Assembly: GCA_020747015.1 (NCBI GenBank) | Contig: JAGTJM010000023.1 | Location: 62,001-126,000 of the forward strand | Origin: Pyrenochaeta sp. MPI-SDFR-AT-0127 | Lineage: Eukaryota > Ascomycota > Dothideomycetes > Pleosporales > Cucurbitariaceae | DNA: 64,000 nucleotides | Reading direction: 5' to 3' | Shown here: in pieces, positions 53,397 through 64,000 of the stretch | How the letters are laid out: every line of letters starts with the position of its first letter | Position numbering within the stretch: the first letter of the stretch is position 1 | Made by a program: the position numbers and the translations under genes | Notes under the pieces: model-generated | Databases searched by the model: none | Told to the model about the DNA's origin: nothing | The model's input: the letters and a program-made list of their open reading frames with translations, nothing else

Positions 53397-54638
53397 AAAT
53401 TTGGGTGATATTTAGCTGGCTGGATACATCTTGTGCGATTGTAACGGCAGCGAGGAGAAAAGATTTATATGGTAGACACAGCTCTAGGATGCATTGTGTT
53501 TCGCCAATGGTAGATAGAATTCCTGCCTTAGTAAAGTATAGCCACCACTGAGCACACATCCTGTGATATTCAAAACGAAATCTGACAGCACAACCACATC
53601 TCAACCTCCCCTGATAATCACCATCACCACAGTGACCATGAATAATCTTTGCTTGAAAGACAGGTGCTGTAACATATCTAACGCAGGTATCGCTCGCTCG
53701 ATGAGGCTTTGCGTACAGAGGAACCTAACACGCACTATAGGTGAAATACGACCTTCGGCAAAATGGTTCGCTCACCTATACCACGCAGTTGATAGGTGAA
53801 TGCGCGTCATGGATGCTGACATTGCATCGCGAACCTCAACCAGCCGCAATGCGCCTCTCTGACCCAATGTATGTAGGAATAGACCAACTATAAATAGAGG
53901 GACTAACCCTGAGAAGTTTAAGCAGCAATCTATCTATCCTTAATCTGTAATATAACTCTTCTCTACAATACTATTATGCAGGAGCAAGAGGATCAAGGCT
54001 AGTAACTCCTTTTAAGTAACGATCTGTGCTATTTAAACTAGTAAGATATAATTGTGCAGGAGTAGGAGGATCAAGACCGGATACTACCTTCAGGTAGAGG
54101 CTTGCGCAGCTGAAACAAGAAGAGATCTCCATAGGCAAAGTAAGATGAGGCAATTGAGTTGAGATTCGCTATCTGTTGTGTGTTTTGTTAGATGTCTACG
54201 ATGTCTCCTGTAGTTCGCCTTTAAGTTCCTTTCCCCTTTGTCCTTATGCACATAATTTGCATCATCTAAGCCTTGCCGGCTCCTCTGAGCTTGTCTATGC
54301 ATATATTCACTCGGACTTGGGTATCACTGACTGTGAGACTGATGACCAGGCCTTGCTCAACAGTAAAATCGTAATCAAGGTTGGTAATCTGCAACCTAAG
54401 ATAGCTGGAGTTGGTTGAACACTTGTCACGCGCTAATACTGGGTCAGCTCTCTGAGCAAGCATTGACGCAACGGATACCCATATCTCGGTCTATAGCCCA
54501 GCTGGGGTAGACCTAGGCGATATAAAGGGAATCAAATAAGCGTATCGAATTTGATTATCGTTACTATTACATCTTGCGTTCCAAACAATGAGGAGTTAGA
54601 GGACCAGAAGTTAGGTAGTATTTACAACACGGAAATTC
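53397..54638. other. AT-rich interval with degenerate repeats
   Basis: About 1.2 kb. No gene supported. It holds an imperfect direct repeat (53973-54116) and, at 54100-54460, short minus-strand frames that could come from a decayed mobile element, though I cannot name one. Confidence 0.45.
53973..54116. repeat. Imperfect direct repeat, two copies of about 65 bases
   Basis: Copy 1 at 53973-54037 and copy 2 at 54050-54116 share ATGCAGGAG / GTGCAGGAG, AGAGGATCAAG / AGGAGGATCAAG and later blocks. Most differences are C/T or A/G transitions, as expected of old repeat-induced point mutation. Confidence 0.55.
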
Positions 54639-56405
54639 TCAGATCCATCCTGGCGGTGGATATGTCATCTGAGAAACGGTGGCTTCCAACTCTTCATAGC
54701 CCCTCTCATTGTCGGCCATCTCATAAAACTCAAAGATCGTGCTAAGGTCCGTCCTTGTGATCCTCACACCCAGTTCCTGTGGCTCTGTCTGGCGACAATG
54801 TAGCGCTGATAAGAAGTGACCCCCCATTTCTGCAAAAGTTTGACTATCTTTCTCAAATAATGCAGCTCCATCAGTTTCTAATTTCGGCCGATCTTCGCAC
54901 TCTACCCACGTCTTCTCAACAACTGACTGTCTTCGTTTCTTTGACACTCCGCTTCGGCGAAATGCCCAGAAGAACAACGAAACCGTGAAAATTAGGAAAG
55001 CAACGCTACCTACAGCAATACCTGCTATGGTCTTGCTCATCAATTTAGTATGTGAGTCGCCACCTTGAACTATCGTGTCTGTAGCCTTTGGATGAATGGG
55101 GAGAATTTGTTGCTCATTTGCTGTCGGGAACAAGGCTTGATGCACCGAGAAATTCCCCCTTTCATAATCGATTTTCACGTACGCTTCTTGAAAGAATGTG
55201 CGACCGAGAGTATATTGTGTATCGTTGTATGCTCGCCTCATCGGAAAGTAGTTCGTTGCATTCAAATATATCGGATAAGATGCTTGTTGATCAAAAGCGT
55301 TATATGGCAAGACCACGTTGACCCGCTCTCCAGGATTTGCCGTTTGACCGAGTCCGAACGTTACAGATGGATTCTGCTCTAGGAGCCGAGAATGGGTATA
55401 GGAGTCAATAAGATAGAGATCAGTAACGTTATCGTAAGTAAGATTGAAGGCTCTTGCGACAACATCGCAAGCTGAGATTGGTAGCCATATTTGAGGCTCA
55501 GCAAAATCAATGAGCGCATACACCGGACCTTCTGGCAAAACGCTCACTGTTTGATTTGCCATGTCTCGGGTCGTTATTGCTTGGACATGGAGACTAGGCT
55601 TTCGGCTGTCATTTGCGTCAAAGGGAAAAGTGACATCGTTTGGGATAAAGCGGGACTGGTCATAACCTCCGAGAGTCAAGCTTCCGAACGCATTGGGCTT
55701 TTCTATGTCTCTCATAAGTTTGGTCCCACTGTGTTCGCAACTGAGGTTCAGCATTTATACACTTACTATAGTACGCGCCAGCGGTGTAGCCATAGCTTAG
55801 GCTAGGTATATATCCTTCTTCTTTCAACGTCAACATCATATTTCGCTGTGGATTTTCGTACTCCGAGAAGTTGCTCGGTTTAACATCCATCCCTAATCGA
55901 CCAACCCACAGTCGTGGGTTCACTACTCCTCCAATCACCTGCTTCTCAAGTGTCGGCCCACCAGAATTTGCGACCATGAGCCCCAACCTGTCGAGGCCAT
56001 ATAGTCCACTGGCATTGTAGCCAAGCTCTTTTCGTACTGCGACATTGTATATGCCTATCTCATGCCAGGTACTAGAATCTTTTGCTTGAAAGCCAGTGTT
56101 GAGTTTGCCTTTATATATTTCAGCTCCACGCAGGAATGGACAATTATCCTACGAAATAGAGATCAGATCCAACTCTTGGGTAGAAGACGATAGGACAATT
56201 TGCGTACTGGTGCGCCTTCCTTACATGCGCCTGCTAAAGGTAGAAATGTCTCGCTGGTTACAGTTGATGGCAACACGCGAAAGCTTTGCTCAGGTGTACC
56301 TGCACGCACAATAAAGGTTGACCATTTCCCATCATTTCCATCAAAATACTGAGACGCAGCAAAAGATATAGGCGATGGAATCCGTGAAGAGTTTGGTGTG
56401 GACAT
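54639..56405 (-). CDS. Pepsin-like (A1-type) membrane protein lacking the catalytic DTG motifs
   Basis: Exons 56405-56208, 56148-55767 and 55708-54639 encode 549 residues. The second join, found by frame, gives YGYTAGAYYN/IEKPNAFGSLTLGGYD. The fold markers are those of fungal pepsin-like proteins: YFDGNDGKWSTFIVRAGTPEQSFRVL, LRGAEIYKG, NAFGSLTLGGYDQSRF, RTFFQEAYVKIDYERGNFSV. Catalytic sites are changed: PSTVTSE stands where the first D-T/S-G should be, and LIDFAEP (259-265) at the second, so it is probably not a protease. A membrane helix at about 420-443 (IAGIAVGSVAFLIFTVSLFF) is followed by a basic stretch and an acidic cytoplasmic tail. The call assumes the ATG at 56405; no signal peptide follows it, so a first exon may be missing. 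A sensor or receptor role is only a guess. Confidence 0.75.
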
Positions 56406-57477
56406 GATGAATACCAAAGGTCAATCGGTAGCCAGTCGTTGGGTTGCAGTAAACTGCCAGCTGTAAAATAAGAAGGGTATATTCTCGGGTCTTTACCATA
56501 AAAATGAGCGGCATATCATTTGACGGCCAGTCATAGAAGCAAAATCACTACACACAATTCCCCGGCTCTTTCCCTATCCTCAGGTCACGCTAGCTCCAAT
56601 ATCTGTTCGTACGATAATATCACCAATGCCAGCCCCAATAATAATGTGAGACAAACTAAAACATGGGCTTCGCCTATTTACCTGATGTAGTTGCGCTGCG
56701 CATGCACAATTTCCCTAGTCAGACCCTCAACGTTCTTCGCTTCGTCTTGCTAATACCACCTTGAGGCTATTCTGCGTGAAAGCCATATGTAGGTCCTGGC
56801 CAATCAGATAGTTAATTAAAACCAGCAAAGTAGCTATATCAACGTTTGTCATCGTTTTGGCTCGTTTGATGCTCATCCTTTTGGGGGTTCATCGGGATTT
56901 GTCATCACGTGTTGCTGCTTACTACCACTTGTAGAACTCCGACAGGGGCCAAAAACATTGAACACTTAATTTTACTGGGCCATCGCTGGAGCATATGACC
57001 CTAGAATAACATTGGACACCTTCTTCCTCGTTTAGTGAAACCAACGTTTACGAACGTGGCTTGCCATAGCTCCAGCCTCAGATTGATAACTTTCACAGAT
57101 GCTTCTCCATGCTGGGTATCAAGCTCGAATGCAGAGAATTGTAAGCATGCTCAACGGGGTGGAATTGCTTCATATGGGTGCTGATAAATGCTGTATCATG
57201 GCGGACAGGATCGATAGGCACCTGTTGCCAAGTTTGATGGTCATGTGCAAGCGGCAATATCTGAGAATAAGATGCGCATCACCAGATTTCAACTGATACA
57301 GCGAATATAAGAGAGACCTTCTCGTTGTGTACATGTTCAAGTTAATCAACTGTATACAGCACATCTTGTTATTGACCTGCACTGGTTTCTTACAATATTC
57401 TCTATTGGAGTAGCTTTTTTTTTACTGCCGTACTTCAATTTTCGTGCTGTTTCTAAGGCGCTGTGAGCTTCATTGAG
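56406..57477. other. Divergent interval upstream of pepsin-like and large secreted genes
   Basis: About 1.07 kb. Directly upstream of 56405 a frame beginning near 56510 encodes MVKTREYTLLILQLAVYC-like hydrophobic sequence that could be a signal-peptide exon of the pepsin-like gene, but I cannot find a defensible splice to it. No other gene. Confidence 0.4.
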
Positions 57478-60400
57478 ATGGTACCTCCCCTTGGATGCCT
57501 TGGGCTGTTCGCCCTTCTATCCATGTTTACGATAGCAGCACCTACCGGTCGACTATTGGTAGCTGCACGGGCTGCGCCGTTGTGCAACAACCCTCGCTCT
57601 TCATGGCAAGTGTGCATGATCTGAGGAACAATGAACATACAATATTAACATTCTCAGGGAGGAAAAAAGGGACGCAGGGTGCCCCATTTGCAAGGACACC
57701 GACGCAATGCCATCGTATGCAGTTCCCTTTTTACTATCATCTCACACATGGACGCTTACAATCCGAAGGGAATTGTTCTCCAAGTACTGCACGTCTCTAT
57801 CTCCCTCTTGGGCGCACGACCAAGCTGGTGGTGTTTGGCGACGCGAAGTAGAGGCTGCAGCTGACATATCTGCTAAAATGCTTGGAAACACAGAAGGAGA
57901 TGATGAGCTCAGGCGCTCTAATGGTCACAAAAAGCTATCAGACAGACGTCTCGATGTTATTTCTCGTCAAGATACTGGAGCAAGCCAGGCTTTTGGGCAA
58001 AATGCAGAGAATCGATCAGATTACGAAGGAAAAAGTGTTGTGCCAGACGTGGATGCACCTGAGCGCCCACTAAAGACTCTAGACTCGGAGATGATTTATG
58101 ATATCACGGGCGATGGAGTCCCCTTTGAGGCTGTTCTTCCTTCGCCGATCGAACCAACTTCTCTGCCTCTCGAGCCTTTTCCTTGGCCTGTTCTACCACA
58201 ACCTATCTTGTCAGGCCATCCAGCCACTGAACCCGACATTAAATCGACAGGCAGAACCTCCAAGGATAAAAAGATGCACATCAATAAGGAGCGAAGAGCT
58301 GACGGGAATCGTATTGCGTTTAGGACCTCTACAAACAGTGTGCTATTCGGGAGTCATACAAGAGATAAAGAAAGTACGGATTTGAAGCATATCTACGTAA
58401 CCCACCAGCCTGCTAATGACCTATGGCGCCGTGACCCTAAAGCAGCAAATCCTGAGTCTTCAATTAAGCGAGATGACCCAGTCTCGCAGACCGACGATCT
58501 TAAAATTGGTTCAAAGCCCGTCAATCAGCTCGAAGAGGGCAATGGAGTCGAGAGTACATCTGTCGCCAGCAATTCCGAAGGCGGCCTATGCGCTTTTTGC
58601 CTCGACAAGCGACAGATCGCTGCTAATACTCCAAAACTTGCCATACCAACAGACGCTATTTCTCTTGAGACAGATGAGCTTCGAAAACAGTCCGTTGCGG
58701 CTTCCGAAGCTACATTAGTCACCGACAAGATAACTCACCAACCGGTGGGACACATTTATCGCAGAGAAAGATGGTTGAAACCGGCGCTTCATGACGAAAA
58801 CTACACCGCTATTCCAATCAAGAATACTGAAAAGATCAGCTCTGTCGATACAGATACCATGAGTATGAACATAGAGGTAGTTCATCAACCTGCGGACGGA
58901 ATTTATCGTCGCAACACACTGCCAATGCCCCAGTCTGGCGCAGGCGACAAAACCACATCTAGTATATATTTGAGTCGAAGAGGGGCGACGAAGAATGAAT
59001 ATTGGCAGCCCAAAAGTTATGTAGCAGATCATGTGGTCCACCGCTCAGCTCATGATCCATACCGTCGCAAACATGACGAAAGGCCTAGCAAAAGCACAGA
59101 TGATGGTGATTTTAGCGCTTCCATGTCTCTTGGTTTTCAGCATGGACTTGTTCCTTCTGATACAAGTGAGTGGAAGCGCAAACTTTCACACAAAGGCATG
59201 AGCCATGAGGGGACGAAGATAGTTGCCAGATCTCCCTTGTTCCATGTACCGACGAGCATGATACACCGTTCTAAACAACGAAACGCTAAGCCTATTCCTC
59301 CTCCGGAATTCTTCGAGCATCATGCTTGGCCGTCTCACGAGGATGTTCCTGACTTTGCTCTGTCAGCACATAACCCGAAGCATAACGAAAAGGAAGCACA
59401 GCAAGAGGTTAAAGAAGAAGGAGAAAAGAAGCATGAGGTTGAGCAGAAACAAAGTGACAAAAGCTATAAAGCTTCTCTATCTAGCAATATTGTGCGATCG
59501 AGTTCTGAGAACGCTGCTGGCTTCCGATCGCGTAGGCAAGCCATTCAAACGCCCCAAGGGAAACGCAACGTCAGCCCCATGCTGCCCCATGAGTCCAATG
59601 AGAGTCACCAGAGGACTTCGGAGTTGTCAGTATCTCCCTACGTTATCCCTGACTCTGTCTTGAAAACCCGCAGTGCGAAGTACAAGAACAATGAGATGGA
59701 AATGCAGATGGAGATAGCCGAGAAGGACGATGAAAAGGAAATTACTGACAAAGGGGAGGTATCTGAGACGATTGGTAACTCAATGCTGAACCCCCTGGAA
59801 CTCCCTCTGGATGTCCAGGAACCTTATACGGTGGAGATCGGAGTTGAAAAGCGGCCACGACCACAGAAAGACTCTGCAGAAGAGCGCAAAGCTCCGCCGG
59901 TTACTCTACCTGAAACCTTAGATTCTACGAATCATGACCCTAGTTTTGAAGCTCTGAACAAGCCTGGCACGTATCATGTGGCGCAACGACGGGACGAAGC
60001 GGGTTTTCTTAACAGCATTCGTACTGCTTTAGGAAAGATAAACAATGAGTGCAATGATGCTGAGGCTCGTGTGCATACGAGTGCTACCAGCGTCTATGAA
60101 CTTAATTGCCGATCTGAACCACAGAGCAACATCGAAGGCCATACGAAGAGGCAAAACAAGGATATCTACAACCCCAAGGAAATCAACTACAACGAGCCTG
60201 ATCAATATGGTACTATCAGCCTGAAGGACGAAGCTGCAGAGAAGATGCAAAGCCATGAGTCCGCCCCAGAGCATCTGTTGGTTCGTCAGCTTGATTCTTC
60301 TAGAAACATAGCGAACATAGCAGATGCGCTAGGCAACCTTGCTGGACCGGTGATAACAGAACCTTGGGATGGTAAACACAATGTGATCCCGGCAATTGTC

Positions 60401-62296
60401 CATGTTCCCTCGGACAGAGTATATCGCCGCGACCAAAGTCCTCTCGACCAAAGCGAATTGCTCAACAGGTTCCCAACCGTGAATCATGAGCCTACAATTC
60501 CACCTAAGACTTTGTTTCATGAGTCGAATGGGCCAGCTGGTGCAAACCAGGTCGACTTCAATAGGTTCCTTCATCATCGCGACAGTGTTTTGTCTTCTTC
60601 AAATGAGCATACTCATGATGCAGAGAACAATCACAAGCCAGAAAGCAGGCTCTGGCGCTATACACGAAGATTTGACGCGCCGTTGGCAGCCACGCAAACC
60701 GACGAGTTTGTTGCACCACGTCTCACCCAACAGGCCGACTACTCCGATGTTTTGATGCTTGAGCAGCCCCAGGAGAAAGACTCAACGGGTCTCAGTGGGG
60801 GGACATTTATTCACAGTCGTCGCTTTGCAGAACCTCGAGACAGAAACAAGAAGCCTGATAGCATTCCTCCCAAGAAGCATGACCAAGACACAGACACAGG
60901 CGGGGGCCAAGAAGCATGGGTGCATACTCCAACTAGTGGAGTATATCTTCGCGATGCTGCAGATCACGGTGTTGCGCCAATCGAAGCGATTACGCATAGA
61001 TTAGCCCAAGTAACGAACAGACACCCTGACAGCCAAAGTGTAAAGAAAATTGTTCGTCGTGACACTGATGGGCCAACAGAAATTGTGAGCGCATTCGACA
61101 TGAAGGAAGCGGACTTACGGAAGCTCGACCTCAACAGCGTGCCAGATTCAGGTGATATAGATAGGTCGCACCAAAATGGTCAACTTCCTTGGGAAACGCG
61201 GAGAGACAAGAAGAGATCTGAACATAAAGAAGATCAGGATACATACGTTGGAACCGCAGCCTTTCGAGGAGACGACACAAGAGTTTTGTTGCCAATCCAA
61301 ATAGTTGATCGATCTTCCGAAATGAATGAGCTTGACCCCCAGGCGCTTTCGCAAGCGGAGATACATGAGGACGGATATCAATCACCTCACAACGCTCTTC
61401 AAGAGATGGAAAAGTACACAGATGGGAGACTTGCGGTCGCACTAACGCCTGCGCTAATTCTGCATCATCCTGGTTCCCCTGGAGGTTCGCGAAGAAGCGT
61501 TCGTTCCCACCAGACCAGGGCTGAGAGCCACAGGCACGCAGAACAATCGAATCATAATAACGAGGGTGATGATGAGAAATCTGGTAAAGTGGGATCGACT
61601 GCTATCATCCACAATGACGCCAACTTAAGAGCAGGTGGTCTAGCACATAAGCGCAGTTACGACGAGAGCACGGATTCGCTTTCTGCGCGCAATACAATGG
61701 GGTACGAACGCGACAACATACCGTCCAATGGACGAGCAGAAATACACGTGCCTTGGAGCAGTGTGGAGCATCGCGTTCCCCTAGGTGTGCAGATAGAGGG
61801 CATCCAAGTCTCTCCGATAGACAATGCTAACATGCAGAACGCAAAAGAGGACGGCCATGAGCCTGAGGTGGTAGGGTCATGGGATGGCAAGAGTCAAGAG
61901 GAAGTTGAAATGGTAGATGGTGCGGGCGGTATACCCGTAGTTCACGAGCCCTGGGATGCAGTTATCAGGCTTCCCTCGGGTGGAGAGCAGAAGAGGAGCG
62001 AAGAAATCACCGCTGCGAAAGCCAGCAGCATATACCCTCGCAAGACTTTGAGCGCAGACAAATCTGCCGGCAAAGATCATGATCGGGTGAAAGGTTCTCC
62101 TGTTGGACCAAATACTCCATATGTCCACGAAACTCCCATTAGGGTGATGGACGATAAACCAGGATTGACACCAAGAATACTTGGCTGGTATGAGGGAAGT
62201 AAGAAGGATGATGGTAAAAGGGAGAATAAGGAAAGAAGGAACGAGCGGGAAAGAGAGAACATGAAGAGTGATCAGAAGAGAGAACATGAAGAGTGA
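57478..62296 (+). CDS. Very large secreted protein with repeated VHxPxxxxYRR motif and many dibasic sites (candidate Kex2-processed repeat protein)
   Basis: Proposed exons 57478-57609 and 57695-62296 give about 1577 residues. Exon 1 (MVPPLGCLGLFALLSMFTIA) is a signal peptide; the join (GTGTGC donor, TTTGCAAG acceptor) is inferred, the large frame itself is certain. The protein is hydrophilic, with no membrane helix and no known domain. A motif of about 12 residues recurs at intervals of roughly 50-500 residues: THQPANDLWRRD (58399-58434), THQPVGHIYRRE (58733), VHQPADGIYRRN (58877), VHRSAHDPYRRK (59036), VHVPSDRVYRRD (60398) and VHTPTSGVYLRD (60919), with weaker copies elsewhere (AHDQAGGVWRRE near 57814, VHTSATSVY near 60069, VHEPWDAVIRL near 61939). 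More than twenty KR/RR pairs occur. Kex2 would cut after most of them. Function unknown; a peptide precursor or a repeat-bearing wall protein are the main options. Confidence 0.72.
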
Positions 62297-62333
62297 TCAG
62301 AAGAGTGATCAGAAGAGTGATCAGAAGAGTGAA
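62247..62333. repeat. Tandem repeats over the stop codon of the large secreted protein
   Basis: Two copies of a 25-base unit containing AACATGAAGAGTGATCAG (ATG at 62261 and 62286) are followed by about three further 12-base units AGTGATCAGAAG. The annotated stop TGA at 62294-62296 lies in the second 25-base copy. The 12-base units are open in another frame and would encode SDQK repeats. Confidence 0.85.
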
Positions 62334-63024
62334 AGAACGGTTGGAAAGGAGAATGAGAATAAATATAGCGAGAAGCACGATGGGAAGCAGGTAGGAAAGA
62401 GAAGTTATGCGGAGAAGGAACGAAGTATGAGAAGGGGCTGGCGGGGCTAGCAAGTTGTGAGGGTAATGCACAGTAAGAATTGGAGCGAATATTGCGTAGT
62501 TTGTACACTGGAGGGCTCCTTAGTCATCAACGTTATGGTGTTCGGATATACTAGTCAATTTTGGTCTCTTGAACCACATTGATTATTTCGTCCATTGTCC
62601 CACAGTGCTGCAGGAATGTTGTGTGCCGAGGGAGACTTGAGCACAAGCCATTCATTAGAGAGATACTCCCGAAGAGGGACAATGCATTTGAAGCGAATCC
62701 GTGCAAGGCCCATGTTTGAGCGATTGGCGTATACAAGCTACTGGGGCATTGTCATGTCGTCGGGTTAGCGGTGCACTCCTAGCCGTAAGAGGGAATCAGT
62801 AGAGAGCCCAGAGAGCAGAAACTGAATCTGAGAATTCGCAAGGAGTCTAAAAATTCTCTCCATCCTACCCTTCGTGGTTTTTGATATTTACTCATTAAAA
62901 GAATCACCATGCTGAAAACACCGTCTTCGCTATAGGAGTATCACTACACCTCAACAAACTGGTCTACACTCCGACTTAGTGTCCGCGTCCGACACTAATG
63001 TTCAAATGTCTCATCGTAGTTCTC
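62297..63024. other. Spacer between convergent genes with frame-shifted continuation
   Basis: About 730 bases. Up to 62450 a frame offset by the 25-base repeat remains open and encodes a basic stretch (SDQK repeats, then RSYAEKERSMRRGW). The rest shows nothing. Confidence 0.55.
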
Positions 63025-63774
63025 TCATTGTATATCCTCCCTAAATATACTCCTCCGGCTCTCGGTCGGGCTGTCCAAACTGTTGATACTCGGCGCCTTC
63101 TTCTTATGCGCAGACGCACTCGGCATCTGCACACTGGCCCCTCCGTGGTAGCTCGTATCATCGCCGTGACCCAGCGGTCGTGGGCTCACACCCCTCAAGC
63201 TCTCGGCATTCTCATCGCCGAAGGGATTGCTGCGTGCACTTCTTCCATCATGATGTTCGTCGTAGGATTCGCGCGTGCGGCTGCGTCCGCGGGGGGCCTC
63301 GTTGGGGTTGAGGCCCGGGGTGGGGGCGCCTCCATAAGAAGTGTTGCCGTAAGGGTTTGCCGACTGGTTGTGAGCGGGTTCGTGGAGGCCGAGTTCTTGT
63401 TCTTCATAATATGCCTCGTCGCCTACGCGCGAACTCCATGCTTCATCGGGATCCAGCCTGCTCCCCGCACCTCGTCCTCTGGGTTGCCCACCAGCGGCGT
63501 ATCCGCTCTCTTCGTAGGCGCCTGCGGCGGATCTGTTGTTGCGGTTCTTGAACTTGCGCACTTGCGTGTCAATCCAGCCCTTGATTCCTGTGGGTGCAGG
63601 ACCAGGATAATTCGACGCAAGGCCGCCACTAGACTTGAAAGCTGTAATGGGATTCATGGACGGCGGAGGGAGTCCATTGCGCGTGGCGTTCCATCGTGCG
63701 TAGAAATACCAGCCGAAGTAGGACGCAGAGACAAGGAGGAGGAGTACAATCAGAAACACAACGCCGCCGTGCAT
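63025..63774 (-). CDS. One-pass membrane protein with disordered tail (often labelled acid-phosphatase-like)
   Basis: Single exon, 249 residues. Residues 4-25 (GVVFLIVLLLLVSASYFGWYF) form one membrane helix at the N terminus, followed by ARWNATRNGLPPPSMNP, GIKGWIDTQVRKFKNRNN and then a Gly/Ser/Tyr/Arg-rich tail of about 160 residues (GAPTPGLNPNEAPRGR, SNPFGDENAESLRGVSP). The arrangement matches a small conserved fungal family that databases sometimes label acid-phosphatase-like. No phosphatase motif is visible, so I would not accept that activity. Likely in the secretory pathway or plasma membrane. Confidence 0.75.
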   Translation of the reverse strand: MHGGVVFLIVLLLLVSASYFGWYFYARWNATRNGLPPPSMNPITAFKSSGGLASNYPGPAPTGIKGWIDTQVRKFKNRNNRSAAGAYEESGYAAGGQPRGRGAGSRLDPDEAWSSRVGDEAYYEEQELGLHEPAHNQSANPYGNTSYGGAPTPGLNPNEAPRGRSRTRESYDEHHDGRSARSNPFGDENAESLRGVSPRPLGHGDDTSYHGGASVQMPSASAHKKKAPSINSLDSPTESRRSIFREDIQ

Positions 63775-64000
63775 TTTGGCGATATATAGGCGTTATCTGT
63801 ATCAGATGGATCGTCGCATGCGCGAAAGGTTGGCAGAGTTGGTCGCGCGAAAGCGGATGCGATGGGTAAATCGCACAGATTACGAAGAACAATAGCGGTG
63901 TTGTGTGCGGAAGACTGCGGTAAATGTGGTCCGCAATTCGAGAGTGCTCAGTAATGCGACGTTACACGGTGCCGCAATGTTAATTTGTTGGTGGAGCTGA

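Noticed and set aside
54100..54463. Possible transposon-derived peptides on the minus strand
   Set aside because: Two short frames with vague retroelement feel but no catalytic motif, terminal repeat or target-site duplication could be found.
57515..57850. Alternative second-exon frame for the large secreted protein using the acceptor at 57657
   Set aside because: It needs a second intron to reach the main frame, and no good splice pair exists there; the direct join to 57695 is simpler, though still unproven.
57478..62296. Standard dikaritin (ustiloxin-type) RiPP precursor
   Set aside because: Those carry many nearly identical short repeats and lie beside DUF3328/UstYa genes; here repeats are diverged and widely spaced and no such gene is in the window.
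1..64000. tRNA genes, rRNA, CRISPR arrays, inverted-repeat transposons
   Set aside because: Scanned by eye for B-box-like GGTTCRANNCC, array spacing and long terminal repeats; nothing convincing was found, though a covariance-model search could still reveal a tRNA.

Overview
The window is filamentous-fungal nuclear DNA, most likely from an ascomycete of the Pezizomycotina. The signs are genes with short GT-AG introns of about 45-85 bases and branch sites like CTAAC/CTGAC, Zn2Cys6 and DUF3425 regulators, an NmrA-like protein, LysM proteins and a GH18 chitinase with a hevein module. A Dothideomycete is my guess from the style of the families; the sequence alone does not prove it. No tRNA, rRNA, CRISPR array or intact transposon was recognised.

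Left part (1-28.7 kb) is mostly housekeeping. It holds the 3' end of a VTC5-like SPX/VTC membrane protein, two tandem paralogous one-pass membrane proteins, COQ2 (ubiquinone synthesis) divergent from a JmjC/zinc-finger/AT-hook chromatin protein, a helix-hairpin-helix protein, a SAK1/Ssp1-type kinase kinase, GPI10 (GPI anchor mannosyltransferase), a DUF3984-like protein and the SIW14-type phosphatase. Two long gene-free stretches (12.9-15.9 kb and 20.1-22.2 kb) lie here, the second full of microsatellites.

Middle part (29.9-41.3 kb) is more accessory. It holds an aldo/keto reductase, a bZIP-like DUF3425 regulator, an AT-rich decayed stretch, a coiled-coil protein, an NmrA-like protein divergent from a Zn2Cys6 regulator, and an arginine/serine-rich protein ending in a CCCH-like finger.

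Right part (41.8-62.3 kb) is a block of secreted and surface proteins. It holds a 1183-residue killer-toxin-type GH18 chitinase, two three-LysM proteins (one divergent from the chitinase), an ankyrin-repeat protein with an RGG-like tail, a pepsin-like membrane protein without its catalytic DTG motifs, and a very large secreted protein with many dibasic sites and a recurring VHxPxxxxYRR motif, which may be a new Kex2-processed repeat protein. The chitinase carries what looks like a spliceosomal twin intron inside the codon just before its catalytic glutamate. The window ends with a one-pass membrane protein.

Intron positions were worked out by hand from splice signals, reading frame and family resemblance. 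They are inferences except where the text says the join is forced.
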